From Candidatus Woesearchaeota archaeon (lineage in GTDB: Archaea > Nanobdellota > Nanobdellia > Woesearchaeales > WJKV01), in NCBI GenBank assembly GCA_014728875.1, contig WJKV01000073.1, positions 1 to 14,638 of the forward strand: DNA of 14,638 nt, given 5' to 3'. The position numbers and the translations under genes were made by a program. Shown in pieces: positions 1-7,643 of the stretch. How positions within the stretch are numbered: position 1 is the first letter of the stretch; the number at the start of each line of letters is the position of its first letter. The notes below the pieces were generated by a model that was not told the origin of the DNA, searched no databases, and saw nothing but the letters and a program-made list of their open reading frames with translations.

Positions 1-1
1 G

Positions 2-2590
2 AAAGAGCCTCAGATAAAGAAAAAGCTGGAGCAGATCAAGAAACAAAGGCTCGAGATAGAAGGCATGGAAAAAAGGCTGAAGGCAGAGAGAGAAAAGATT
101 TCCCCCAGACTGAGAGAGCTTGCAAAGAAAGAAGCGCAATTAAAGGAAAAAGAAAAGGCAATATCACAGAAGGATTCAAAACTAAAGACCCTCCTTAGGC
201 AGATTGACCAGAAGAAGGAATCCGTCACTGCGGCCATCAACGAACAAAAGGACCTTCTTCAGGAGAACAAGAAATTCAAGCAGCAATTGATGCAGAAGGA
301 ATCCGGTCTGAAGAAGAAAGAAAAGGAAATCGCCTCCAAACTGAAAAAGATCCAGAATGTTGCTTCAAAGAAAGAGAAGCAGATAAAGCAGTACAACCTG
401 CAGCTTGGTTCTCTTAAGGCCAATGTCGAGGCTTTAAGGGAGGAACTAAGCAAGCTGAGGCAGAGAAAGACAGAAAGCGAGAAAGTAATCAATGCAAAAG
501 AGAAGGAATTCGTTGGCATTCTGAAACAATTGGAAGAAAAAGAGAAAGAGCTTAAGGATATTATAAAAGAAAAAGAAGCAGTAGTCAAAAAAGACCGGGC
601 TTTAAGGAAACAGGTCGAAAAGAAGAAAAGAGAGATAGATGAGAAGGAATCCAAGATCAAGCAGAGAGAAAAAGAGATGACAGGTCTTTCCTATGAGCTT
701 GACAAAAAGAAGGCTGCAGTGGAGAAGAAGCTTTCTCTGCTTGAGGAAAAAAGGCTGAAGGTAGAGAATGAGATCCAGGAGCTCGAAAAGACCAAGAAAG
801 AAAGCAGGAATCTTGCAAAACTAAAGGAAAAGGAGCTGATACAGACCATCAACAGGCTCGAGGAGAAAAAGAAGCTCATCGACTCAAAAGAAAAGGAACT
901 CATGGGGACGATAAAGAAATGCAGCGAGACAGAACTCAAGCTCAAGAAGCATGAAAAAGAAATAAAGAACAAGGAAAAATTATTGACCAGCACCTTGAAA
1001 AAGATAGAGCTTGCAGAGCAGGCCCTGGAAAAGCATTCCAATGATATTGAGGCCAAAGAGCAGAAGCTGAACGAGCTCGAGCTCCAGGCAAAGACGCACA
1101 GTGCGTATGCTCTTGAAGAAGAAAAGAAACTGAAGGCGCTCCAGAAAGAGACAGAGAAAAACAAAGCCCTGGTCGAGGGCAAAGAAAAGGAGCTGCTAAG
1201 CACCATAAAAGAGCTGGAAAACAGGCAGAAGGATCTTAAGAAGCACGAGAAAGAGATAATAAGGCAGGAAAAGAAATTCGCCCAGATCCTGAGCAAGACA
1301 AAAGAGAAAGAGTCCAAAATAAAACAGCTAACTGCCTCTGAAGAAAGGCTGATCAAGAAGAAAGAGCAGAAGATAAGCGATCTTCAGGAACTGGAGGCAA
1401 ATGTCAAGGCGTACGGTCTTGAGGCAGACAAGAAGAAATCTCATTTGAAAGAGCTTGAGAAAGAAGTGGACGACAAAAGAAAACTTGTAGATGAAAAGGA
1501 AAAAGAGCTTCTCGGAACGATAGATAAACTGAATGCCAAGCAGAAAGAATTAAAGGCCATCCAGAAGGAACTGTTTGTAGAAGAGCAGGAAGCAAAGGAG
1601 AGCATAAAGGAATTGAACCAGAAGGAAAAAGAGATGGCAATGAAGCTGGCAGAATGGGTCAAGAGAGAGCAGGGCCTCACTTCCTCGATCTCAAGATTAG
1701 AGGCGGACGAGGGCAGCCTGAAAAAGGAGATAACTACAAAGCAGGAGACTTTGATGAATCTGGAAGCGCAGCTGAAAGCAAAAGAGAAAGAGGTTGTTGA
1801 CGCCATCAACAAGATGGACAAGAAAGAAAAGGAATTGAAGGATACAGAAGCCTGGTTCGAAGCAAAGGAAAAGGAATTCAAAGAGAAAGAGAGCGAATTC
1901 CTCAGGATGCAGAAAGAATTCATGATAGAACAGGAAAATGTCGAGGAGAAAGGAAACTTCCTTATGGACAAGGAATCAGAGCTTAAATCAAAAGAGAGCG
2001 ACCTGAAGAAAAGAGAAAAGGAGCTGGACAAACTGATTACCGAGTTCAAAAAAGCCAAGCGGGGTGCAGAGCAAAGGGAAGCAAAAGTAAAGAAAGTCAA
2101 GGAGATCAGGGCCAATCTTCCCGCTCTTGAAAAGAAGTACAAGGAAATGACAAAGAAAGTCGATTCGGTGCAGAATGAACTGGACAAGCTACTTCAGAGA
2201 AGGGAAGAACTGGCAGAATGGGACAGGATCCTAAAGGGTAGAGAAGAGAAGCTGGACGCAGACAGGGAAGCCCTGAAATTGAAAGAAGAAAGTTTGATGG
2301 GCCAAAGGGCAAAACTGATAGAGCAGCAGGTTGCAACCGAAGAACACATGCTGAAGACCTTCAAGGAAGAGGAGCCTGCAGTAAAGCCGGGCAAATATCC
2401 TGAGATATACATGCTTATCAAAAGGATAAACAAGGAAATACAGAAAGGGAACATTGATTCTGCAAGAGATCTGTATCAGGATCTGATGAGCAAGTACAAT
2501 CAGATAAGCGAAGACCTTGAAGAAAAGCAGAAGATCTACAATGAGGTCATGAAACTGCATTCCGACATTAACCTCGCATTGTTAGAATAA
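2..2590 (+). CDS. Giant Lys/Glu-rich coiled-coil protein, 5' end outside window
   Basis: The frame is open from base 2 with no stop before the ATG at 65, and the upstream codons have the same Lys/Glu/Leu-rich character. The gene therefore probably begins before the window, and 65 is only the first internal Met. Numbering from that Met gives 841 residues. Residues 1-760 are an almost unbroken charged coiled coil with no signal peptide, membrane segment or cysteine cluster, so it is probably cytoplasmic. KEKEL/KEKEF-type motifs recur at about residues 145, 254, 275, 303, 373, 478, 573 and 601, often at multiples of seven, pointing to long heptad-based internal repeats. After a Pro-containing break (EEEPAVKPGKYPE), residues 776-838 form a separate helical domain resembling the cytosolic tail of the protein encoded at 7649-8731. 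I do not recognise a named family. SMC- or Rad50-like function is not supported because no ATPase motif is visible here. A structural, filament or scaffold role is inference. Confidence 0.85.
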   Translation, partial: KEPQIKKKLEQIKKQRLEIEGMEKRLKAEREKISPRLRELAKKEAQLKEKEKAISQKDSKLKTLLRQIDQKKESVTAAINEQKDLLQENKKFKQQLMQKESGLKKKEKEIASKLKKIQNVASKKEKQIKQYNLQLGSLKANVEALREELSKLRQRKTESEKVINAKEKEFVGILKQLEEKEKELKDIIKEKEAVVKKDRALRKQVEKKKREIDEKESKIKQREKEMTGLSYELDKKKAAVEKKLSLLEEKRLKVENEIQELEKTKKESRNLAKLKEKELIQTINRLEEKKKLIDSKEKELMGTIKKCSETELKLKKHEKEIKNKEKLLTSTLKKIELAEQALEKHSNDIEAKEQKLNELELQAKTHSAYALEEEKKLKALQKETEKNKALVEGKEKELLSTIKELENRQKDLKKHEKEIIRQEKKFAQILSKTKEKESKIKQLTASEERLIKKKEQKISDLQELEANVKAYGLEADKKKSHLKELEKEVDDKRKLVDEKEKELLGTIDKLNAKQKELKAIQKELFVEEQEAKESIKELNQKEKEMAMKLAEWVKREQGLTSSISRLEADEGSLKKEITTKQETLMNLEAQLKAKEKEVVDAINKMDKKEKELKDTEAWFEAKEKEFKEKESEFLRMQKEFMIEQENVEEKGNFLMDKESELKSKESDLKKREKELDKLITEFKKAKRGAEQREAKVKKVKEIRANLPALEKKYKEMTKKVDSVQNELDKLLQRREELAEWDRILKGREEKLDADREALKLKEESLMGQRAKLIEQQVATEEHMLKTFKEEEPAVKPGKYPEIYMLIKRINKEIQKGNIDSARDLYQDLMSKYNQISEDLEEKQKIYNEVMKLHSDINLALLE

Positions 2591-2599
2591 AAATATAAC

Positions 2600-2611
2600 T
2601 TTTTCTTTTTT
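2600..2611 (+). terminator. Oligo-T terminator after coiled-coil gene
   Basis: Two T runs (five T, a C, six T) start ten bases after the stop codon, which fits the T-rich, hairpin-free termination signals known in archaea. It lies in the 55-base convergent gap before the minus-strand gene ending at 2646. Confidence 0.55.
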
Positions 2612-2645
2612 AATAACAATACAACATAAACGATAAAAATAGAAA

Positions 2646-2873
2646 TCAAGTCTTGAAATAAAGATAAAGTAACACTGCGATCAGAATTACAAACAAGAAT
2701 ATATAGATTAATGAAAAAGAACTGAACGAAGTTGGCAGATCATACAGTTGCGAGCCTGTCGCATCTGTCAGTTCCTGGCTGCCTGAGAAATTGAACAGCA
2801 TAACAACAACAAATACAGCTATAATGAAGCCCGTGATAAACAGCACTTTTCTAACACCTTCTTTGTCCGCCAT
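2646..2873 (-). CDS. Small two-helix membrane protein, 75 aa, unknown function
   Basis: I do not recognise a family. The protein has a short basic N-terminus (MADKEGVRK), a hydrophobic helix at about residues 9-28, a roughly 25-residue polar loop rich in Ser/Thr/Gly/Asp, and a second helix at about 53-73 ending in YFKT. This is a helical hairpin with both ends probably cytosolic. It lies 47 bases downstream of rtcA on the same strand but has its own TATA box centred about 27 bases from the ATG and no Shine-Dalgarno sequence, so it is probably a separate leaderless transcript. Its size and composition are typical of unannotated small archaeal membrane proteins. Reality as a gene is supported by the promoter and by clean membrane topology. 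Confidence 0.7.
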   Translation of the reverse strand: MADKEGVRKVLFITGFIIAVFVVVMLFNFSGSQELTDATGSQLYDLPTSFSSFSLIYIFLFVILIAVLLYLYFKT

Positions 2874-2896
2874 ATTGAATATAGATAGAGATGCAG

Positions 2897-2904
2897 ATTT
2901 ATAA
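2897..2904 (-). promoter_or_regulatory. TATA box for the 75-aa membrane protein gene
   Basis: On the minus strand this reads TTATAAAT. Its centre is about 27 bases upstream of the ATG at 2873, which would place the transcription start at the start codon (leaderless mRNA). Confidence 0.6.
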
Positions 2905-2920
2905 GCTTTTCTGAGAATCT

Positions 2921-4009
2921 TTAGAATTCACAGCTTACAATGCTGTCTGTTAAATCTATTTTATTCTTAATAAAATGGTTGGTTGTCCATATGTTTGTCC
3001 TGCAGTGCTTGCTGATCTCTGTGACCTTGTACTTTCCTCCAAAAATCAGCCACGGCACCAGCCCGTCTCCCAGATACCTGTCGACGGGCGCATTTAAGTT
3101 AAGCTGTTTTATCAGCCTTTCTGCAGCTTCCAGCCCTACTTTCTCTGCACTTTTCTTCAGCTCTCCGAGACAGTCTGCGCCGATGCGTATAGGATTTACA
3201 GCGTCAATCTCATCAGAATCTGTGGAGCATATTGCCCAGAGCGTAATCCCGCACCCTGTGGAATGCGTATTGCTGTATTCCTGCCTTATGTCTACAGGCA
3301 CATCCAATGATTTTAGGGAAACACTTGCTCTTTCTGCCATCCTTTCTGCAACCTCTCTTTTTTCCAGCGACTGCGCAGAATGAGCAACACCTTTTATCTG
3401 TATCAGCTTGCCTTTCTGCATCAGGTCTATCCGGGGAACATTCTCATGCACTTCCTTGATGAACTCTTCAAAATCAGAAAAGCTGCTTCTTTTGAATCTC
3501 GGATTGACTGCCAGCTCTATCTCGCCCCCGCCTTTTGGATAATATCCCCTTTTTAATAGTTTTATATCTAGTTTCTTGACGAACTTCTGCAGATGCGGAA
3601 AATATATTTCTTTAAGATAATCGAACGGCTGGCTCCAGGCGACATCTGTCCCTCCTATCAGGTTGATTGTGCACGGCTTGTTTGCGAAGCACAGAGGAAG
3701 TAGTATTGCCTGCAGGAGCAGGGTCGTGCTGCCTGCTGTTCCTATGTCCATTGTCATGCTCTTTGCTTTAAGCTTTCCAGGTTCATAGGTCAATTCTGTG
3801 CTTCTAACTTCAACAGGGTTTGTCTTTGCATCGCACAGATCCTTCAAAGTCTTGATGGCTGTCAGATGCTGCGGTTTCAATCCTGGCTGGGATCTTCCCA
3901 ATCGTATATTATCTATTTCAAAAGACCGGCTGCTCAATGTGCTCAATGCAAGCGCGTTTCTGCATATCTGTCCTCCCCCTTCAAGATAATTTCCGTCTAG
4001 ATGCAACAT
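2921..4009 (-). CDS. rtcA: RNA 3'-terminal phosphate cyclase
   Basis: Converts an RNA 3'-phosphate to a 2',3'-cyclic phosphate with ATP through a covalent enzyme-AMP intermediate; cytoplasmic RNA repair/processing. Family signatures are clear: the N-terminal LDGNYLEGGGQICRNALALS, then GRSQPGLKPQHLTAIK, the GTAGSTTLLLQ segment, YYPKGGGEIELAV, and the C-terminal ISKHCRTN. The His in that last motif (residue 335 with this start) matches the adenylated nucleophile of the family (His309 in the E. coli enzyme). The length of 362 residues is normal, so the protein looks complete and active. An in-frame ATG at 4024 would add five residues. I prefer 4009 because it aligns with family N-termini and because the TATA box is centred 27 bases upstream, putting the transcript start at 4009. 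No rtcB ligase or other RNA-repair gene is in the window. Confidence 0.95.
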   Translation of the reverse strand: MLHLDGNYLEGGGQICRNALALSTLSSRSFEIDNIRLGRSQPGLKPQHLTAIKTLKDLCDAKTNPVEVRSTELTYEPGKLKAKSMTMDIGTAGSTTLLLQAILLPLCFANKPCTINLIGGTDVAWSQPFDYLKEIYFPHLQKFVKKLDIKLLKRGYYPKGGGEIELAVNPRFKRSSFSDFEEFIKEVHENVPRIDLMQKGKLIQIKGVAHSAQSLEKREVAERMAERASVSLKSLDVPVDIRQEYSNTHSTGCGITLWAICSTDSDEIDAVNPIRIGADCLGELKKSAEKVGLEAAERLIKQLNLNAPVDRYLGDGLVPWLIFGGKYKVTEISKHCRTNIWTTNHFIKNKIDLTDSIVSCEF

Positions 4010-4032
4010 AGAAATAAAAATCAAGTTGTGAA

Positions 4033-4040
4033 TTATAAAT
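4033..4040 (-). promoter_or_regulatory. TATA box for rtcA
   Basis: Minus-strand ATTTATAA, centre about 27 bases from the ATG at 4009. There is no Shine-Dalgarno sequence, so the mRNA is probably leaderless. The position argues against the longer start at 4024, which would lie upstream of the predicted transcript start. Confidence 0.65.
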
Positions 4041-4076
4041 CTTGCTGTTTAAAAGCCATATCAATAGCCAGTAATG

Positions 4077-4084
4077 TTTATATA
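4077..4084 (+). promoter_or_regulatory. TATA box for the secreted protein gene at 4125
   Basis: TTTATATA; predicted transcript start near 4107, leaving an approximately 18-base leader that carries the ribosome site at 4114-4121. It lies back to back with the rtcA promoter in a 115-base divergent gap. Confidence 0.55.
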
Positions 4085-4113
4085 GTAGAGAGGCATTTTT
4101 AATTAAAAAGTTG

Positions 4114-4121
4114 AAGGTGAT
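4114..4121 (+). promoter_or_regulatory. Shine-Dalgarno site for the gene at 4125
   Basis: AAGGTGAT lies three bases before the ATG and matches the archaeal 16S 3' end closely. It fixes the start, and contrasts with the leaderless rtcA on the other side of the same intergenic region. Confidence 0.7.
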
Positions 4122-4124
4122 AAT

Positions 4125-4916
4125 ATGAGAAGACTGGCTATTTATGCGATATTCTTGATCTCTATAATCATTATAAGTTCTGCTCTTGTTTATGCACAGG
4201 CTGAAGAAAAAGAAGAAGAATTATCAAACACAGGCTATTTTGTCTGGGGGGAGTATGATCCTGCAAGAGTTGCGACCTTGTTCATCCTGGGTCTGTTCCA
4301 GTACAAAAAATCAGCTCCAGAAGATGAATTAAAGGCTCTTGTATTGGTGGGAAAGATACTTCCAAAGGTTATTCTGGAACCTGCTCCTTTGATTTTCAGG
4401 GCTGTGCTGGTCGGCGAGGATAAAGTTGTTCCTCCAGAAGAAGCACCCCCTGAAGAAGAGCCTCCAGAGCCAGAACCAGCACCAGAACCTGTCCCGCCAA
4501 GACCAAGACCTGCCCCGGGACCGGGCGCACCGCCAGGACCTGAAGAGCCAGAACCGGCACCAGAACCGCCAAGGATTACAATCGGAAAAGATCCTACAAA
4601 TCCTGCAACAATTCCGTTGTACGGCGAATTATTCTGCGAAGACGGAACTCCTGTAAGCGGAGCTACCTATACCTTTACGATTGAATGCGAAGAAACAGGC
4701 CTTATTTTTTCGAGCAATTCAGTCACAGCAACCACAAACAGCGAAGGCATAGCACAAACATCAATAACAGCATATTTCAAACCGCCAGGACCATATCCTG
4801 AGACTGAATTCACAGTAAAAGCAGAAGTTACATCGATACCTTCGAATCCATGTCCAGGCTCTACATTGCAATATACTACAGCGACAACTTCCACAATAAT
4901 TGCAGTTGATCCTTGA
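4125..4916 (+). CDS. Secreted protein with Pro/Glu-rich stalk and C-terminal beta (Ig-like) domain
   Basis: 263 residues, no family recognised. Residues 1-26 are a typical signal peptide (MRRLAIY, hydrophobic core, cleavage near VYAQA). Residues 35-100 form a module containing VATLFILGLFQYKKSAPEDE. Residues 101-150 are a Pro/Glu/Ala-rich stalk (PPEEEPPEPEPAPEP style). Residues 151-263 look like an Ig-like or transthyretin-like beta domain: FCEDGTPVSGATYTF resembles the start of surface domains of the invasin/carboxypeptidase-regulatory type, and TNSEGIAQTSITAYF resembles their following strands. Three cysteines (171, 188, 243) lie in this domain. No C-terminal membrane anchor is visible, so it is either released or held by partners. 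The same module order (N-module, Pro/Glu stalk, CED-containing beta domain) occurs in the next gene, making the two diverged tandem paralogues. Each has its own promoter. Confidence 0.85.
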   Translation: MRRLAIYAIFLISIIIISSALVYAQAEEKEEELSNTGYFVWGEYDPARVATLFILGLFQYKKSAPEDELKALVLVGKILPKVILEPAPLIFRAVLVGEDKVVPPEEAPPEEEPPEPEPAPEPVPPRPRPAPGPGAPPGPEEPEPAPEPPRITIGKDPTNPATIPLYGELFCEDGTPVSGATYTFTIECEETGLIFSSNSVTATTNSEGIAQTSITAYFKPPGPYPETEFTVKAEVTSIPSNPCPGSTLQYTTATTSTIIAVDP

Positions 4917-4918
4917 TT

Positions 4919-4965
4919 CGCTTTTATTGGCTTTTTTCCTTTGATTTTTTCTTTTCCTTCTTTTG
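4919..4965 (+). terminator. T-rich terminator after the gene at 4125
   Basis: Several T tracts (up to six T) immediately follow the stop codon, with no obvious hairpin, as expected for archaeal termination. They precede the next gene's own TATA box. Confidence 0.5.
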
Positions 4966-4975
4966 TTCAGAAAGA

Positions 4976-4983
4976 TTTAAATA
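4976..4983 (+). promoter_or_regulatory. TATA box for the secreted protein gene at 5020
   Basis: TTTAAATA; expected transcript start near 5006, giving a short leader that includes the Shine-Dalgarno site AGGTGAT at 5010-5016. Confidence 0.5.
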
Positions 4984-5009
4984 TCTGATTTTATTGTTAT
5001 TCAGGAAAC

Positions 5010-5016
5010 AGGTGAT
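5010..5016 (+). promoter_or_regulatory. Shine-Dalgarno site for the gene at 5020
   Basis: AGGTGAT three bases before the ATG, the same arrangement as at 4114-4121 before the paralogous gene. Confidence 0.7.
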
Positions 5017-5019
5017 TAG

Positions 5020-6525
5020 ATGAGTAAAAAATTAGGCTTGTTATTTATTTCAATCATGTTAATCTCTTTATTCTCTATTAGTGTTTATGCTGCTCCTGAT
5101 CCAGGAATAGAACTCACAGAGAGGGAAGCGAAACTGATCTTTCAGGGAGCTGGAGCTCCGCAGGGGCCTGTTGCTGCTGCTGTTTTCGGCCTGTTCAAGT
5201 ACATAAAAGCAACGCCTGAGGAAGAGGTCAGTACAGACAATATGCTGAAAAGCATGGCAGATGAGGCTTTTGAAGGTGCAAAATTCGGTGCAGAGCTGGT
5301 GGAAGAACCTGAAGAAGCAGTTCCAGAAGAAGAACTGCCTCCTGAAGAGGAAATGCCTCCGCCAAGCGAAGCACCGCCAGAAGAGATCCCGCCAACAGCA
5401 GAGCCTCCTACCGAGCCAAAAGTGCCAGACCACTGTAATAATGAAGAACTGGATGCAGAGAAAGGCGAGATTGGCATAGACTGTGGCGGTCCTTGCGAGA
5501 TCTGCGATCCAGAAGAGACAGGCATTCCTACAAACTCGATATTCCCAGAGCCAGAATGCACAAATATACCTTTGGAGCTGTCGATTGTGTGCGAAGACAC
5601 AGGCGAGCTCATCTCAGGAAAAAACAGACTTTCCATAAAGAAGCTCGATACTGACAAATTCTATGCAGGAATAGAGATTGACGGCGAAGTCAAGGATTTC
5701 CCGCAGGAAGTGGAAATCACAGGGGATAATGACAAGCCTGACAAGTTCAAGCTCTGCATAAAATACCTTGGAGAATTCCCGTCAGAGATGAACAGTTATA
5801 AGATGGAACTGAAAGTTGAAGTCACAGAATACAACAAGAAAGAATGCGCAGGAGAGGTAGAACAGTCTGTATACTACATTGTGCAGCAGCTCGTCCCCGC
5901 TCCTAGACCAGGTACAACCGAATGCTGCCCAGAAGGCTTCTACTGGGACAAGTTCGAGAAGATGTGCATAATTGAAGGCTGTGACATAAGATGCCCAGAA
6001 GAATACTTCTTAACAAAGTATTGCAGTTGCATCTCAGATGACTGCACTCTAGAATGCCCAGACGGAAAGATGCTGAAGCAGGCAGCTGGTGAAGACTGTA
6101 AATGCGTCGACATACCTGCAAATGCTCCTAAATGGACAGAACCGCCTGCAGTTTGCGCGCCAACAAAAGAAGAAGAACCAGCACAGCCGTCGCCTGCACC
6201 AGCAACCACTCCAACACCTACTACCTGTGAAGAGGATGTTTATTGCGGTGCTTGGACCTATTTTGTGGGTCCGCCGTTATGCAGCTGCTCACAATGTTAC
6301 ATGTGCACTCCGCCAATCTGGGGCACTGAAGGTGGTCTTTCGCCGAGCGCCACGCCGAATACTTTGATTTGCGCAGAAGGAAAGACCTTCACTACCAGCT
6401 GTTATTACAGCTGCAAGCAGTCAGGCATAAAAGAAGGAATAAAATCGTTCACACAAGGTCCTTGCGAGAGCGACTGGCAGCAGATACTGCAGCCAAATAC
6501 AAAATACTACGGCCCTAATTACTAA
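5020..6525 (+). CDS. Cysteine-rich secreted surface protein, paralogue of the preceding gene with added Cys-rich tail
   Basis: 501 residues, no named family. Signal peptide 1-24 (cleavage VYA/APD). Residues 37-95 contain VAAAVFGLFKYIKATPEEE, matching the N-terminal module of the preceding protein, followed by a Pro/Glu-rich stalk (96-134). Residues 139-162 carry a CNNEELD...GIDCGGPCEIC cysteine motif. Residues 178-290 are a beta domain with IPLELSIVCEDTGELISG and a late ELKVEVTEYNKKECAG, parallel to the preceding protein. Residues 301-482 hold 22 of the 30 cysteines, with short C-x-C, C-x3-C and C-x4-C spacings (ECCPEGFYW, YCSCISDDC, CSCSQCYMC), interrupted by a Pro/Thr linker around 383-402. 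The Cys content and export signal imply extensive disulfide bonding outside the cell. No membrane anchor is seen. It ends six bases from the end of the convergent minus-strand operon. Confidence 0.85.
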   Translation: MSKKLGLLFISIMLISLFSISVYAAPDPGIELTEREAKLIFQGAGAPQGPVAAAVFGLFKYIKATPEEEVSTDNMLKSMADEAFEGAKFGAELVEEPEEAVPEEELPPEEEMPPPSEAPPEEIPPTAEPPTEPKVPDHCNNEELDAEKGEIGIDCGGPCEICDPEETGIPTNSIFPEPECTNIPLELSIVCEDTGELISGKNRLSIKKLDTDKFYAGIEIDGEVKDFPQEVEITGDNDKPDKFKLCIKYLGEFPSEMNSYKMELKVEVTEYNKKECAGEVEQSVYYIVQQLVPAPRPGTTECCPEGFYWDKFEKMCIIEGCDIRCPEEYFLTKYCSCISDDCTLECPDGKMLKQAAGEDCKCVDIPANAPKWTEPPAVCAPTKEEEPAQPSPAPATTPTPTTCEEDVYCGAWTYFVGPPLCSCSQCYMCTPPIWGTEGGLSPSATPNTLICAEGKTFTTSCYYSCKQSGIKEGIKSFTQGPCESDWQQILQPNTKYYGPNY

Positions 6526-6531
6526 GTTTTT

Positions 6532-6741
6532 CTACAGGAATCTGTACGGATCTGTTTCTGTCTGATTGATCTCTTTTGCTCGTTCAGGATCATTTAAAAA
6601 ACTCTCTTCTTGAAATTCTTGTTCTCTGCCTTCGAAAGAATGCGCGCCTGTGACGTCTGTTAAATCGTCTAGAAATATCGCAACATGGATAGAAGCAAAC
6701 ACAATAATGATGATAAACAGTATCAATGATGTTTTTCTCAT
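6532..6741 (-). CDS. Small single-helix membrane or exported protein, 69 aa
   Basis: No family recognised. The N-terminus is MRKTS followed by a hydrophobic helix at about residues 6-24, then an acidic, polar tail rich in Glu/Asp/Gln (residues 25-69). There is no clear signal-peptidase site, so it is probably a membrane-anchored peptide with an outside acidic tail, though a cleaved signal peptide is possible. Its ATG overlaps the TGA of the upstream gene by the four-base ATGA arrangement, which implies translational coupling and makes it the last gene of the surface operon. The acidic tail could be a partner for the basic proteins of the operon, but this is speculation. Confidence 0.65.
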   Translation of the reverse strand: MRKTSLILFIIIIVFASIHVAIFLDDLTDVTGAHSFEGREQEFQEESFLNDPERAKEINQTETDPYRFL

Positions 6742-7637
6742 GTTTTCGCGGTTCTTCTCACTTCAAGGATAGTGTCTTTCAGTTCTCCGCCGCATTTATC
6801 AATTCCGCCGGCAAGGCTGTTGATAAAGTTCACATCAAATTTCCCTTCTTCATAAGAGCATTCCATCTTCAGGCCTGTAAACAGATTCTTGACTGCATCC
6901 GGTTCTGCTTCGCTGAAGCCTATAATTTCCTTTTCCAGCACACAGTCATTTGTCCTGAATTTGAAAACCGCAGTTCCGAGAGTCTTACTCATCACAGCAT
7001 TCTCACAGTCGTTTGCATATGCAATAAAGCACGCACTGTCCTCTCCGCAATTCGCAGGCATCATAAAGAAATATAACAGGCCGAGCAATGCGACAATCAC
7101 AACAACCAGGACGTACCAGGTTACATGATGCTTGTGCTTGGGCGTCATCCTGACTTTTTTTCCCGCAGGTTTGGATGGTTTGGTAGGTTTGACAGATTTA
7201 GAAGGCTTTGCAGGTTTTGCAGGTTTTTTAACAGGCTTTCTTTTCTGCGGTTTAAAAGAAGGAAACAATCTCTTCTTTTCCGGTTTTTTATGCTTCTCTG
7301 TTTTTTTAGACTTTCTTGCTTTTTTTCCTTCTAAGGTTTCAGCTTTCTCAATAATCTGCTCTTCTAATCTTTCTTTTTTGAAAGGTTTGACAGGCTTGAA
7401 TTTCTTTATCTTTTTAGGCTTTGTTTCTGGCTTGTATTTTATCTTAGGTTTTTTTGCAGGTTTTTTTGGCACTGTTTTAGGCATCTGTTTTATTGCAGCA
7501 TTCACCAAATTCCTGGGAGCGCCGTTCTTTATCAAGGAAGCCTTGATCTCATTTACTCCGTAGCCTTGTGATCTCAATTCTTTGATGTAGCTCTTTAAAA
7601 TGTCAAGTTTTAATTTGCTTATATCATCCATAGCCAT
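6738..7637 (-). CDS. Type II membrane protein with Lys/Pro-rich cytosolic arm and six-Cys outer domain
   Basis: 299 residues. Residues 8-52 form a small helical domain (LKSYIKELRSQGYGVNEIK, then LIKNGAPRNLVNAAIKQ), a pattern seen in many archaeal membrane proteins and resembling UBA-like three-helix folds. Residues 53-168 are a long low-complexity arm rich in Lys and Pro (PAKPAKPSKSVKPTKPSKPA), similar in composition to linker-histone tails. Residues 171-194 are a transmembrane helix. With no signal peptide and a strongly positive N-terminal side, the N-terminus should be cytosolic and the C-terminus outside. Residues 196-293 contain six cysteines, beginning NCGEDSACFIAYANDC, which look like an outer disulfide-bonded domain. 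The start at 7637 is supported by AGGTGAT at 7644-7650, which overlaps the stop of the upstream gene (11-base gap). A second ATG two codons on is less well spaced. Function unknown. Confidence 0.85.
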   Translation of the reverse strand: MAMDDISKLKLDILKSYIKELRSQGYGVNEIKASLIKNGAPRNLVNAAIKQMPKTVPKKPAKKPKIKYKPETKPKKIKKFKPVKPFKKERLEEQIIEKAETLEGKKARKSKKTEKHKKPEKKRLFPSFKPQKRKPVKKPAKPAKPSKSVKPTKPSKPAGKKVRMTPKHKHHVTWYVLVVVIVALLGLLYFFMMPANCGEDSACFIAYANDCENAVMSKTLGTAVFKFRTNDCVLEKEIIGFSEAEPDAVKNLFTGLKMECSYEEGKFDVNFINSLAGGIDKCGGELKDTILEVRRTAKT

Positions 7638-7643
7638 ACTATT

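Noticed and set aside
480..2060. CRISPR-like or tandem DNA repeats (recurrent AAAGAGAAAGAG strings)
   Set aside because: No constant repeat length or unique spacers; the recurrence reflects Lys/Glu codons in heptads.
259..2560. Long minus-strand open frames opposite the coiled-coil gene, encoding Ser/Phe-rich proteins
   Set aside because: These are the antisense of Lys/Glu codons (AAG, GAA give CTT, TTC), so stops are rare by composition. They have no promoter or ribosome site and the products look unlike real proteins.
2..2590. SMC/Rad50-type ATPase
   Set aside because: No Walker A, Walker B or signature motif and no hinge domain is seen in the visible part; only coiled coil and a small helical tail. 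The missing 5' end leaves this formally open.
4010..4024. ATG at 4024 as rtcA start
   Set aside because: It lies upstream of the predicted transcript start and adds five residues not typical of the family; the ATG at 4009 fits both family alignment and promoter spacing.
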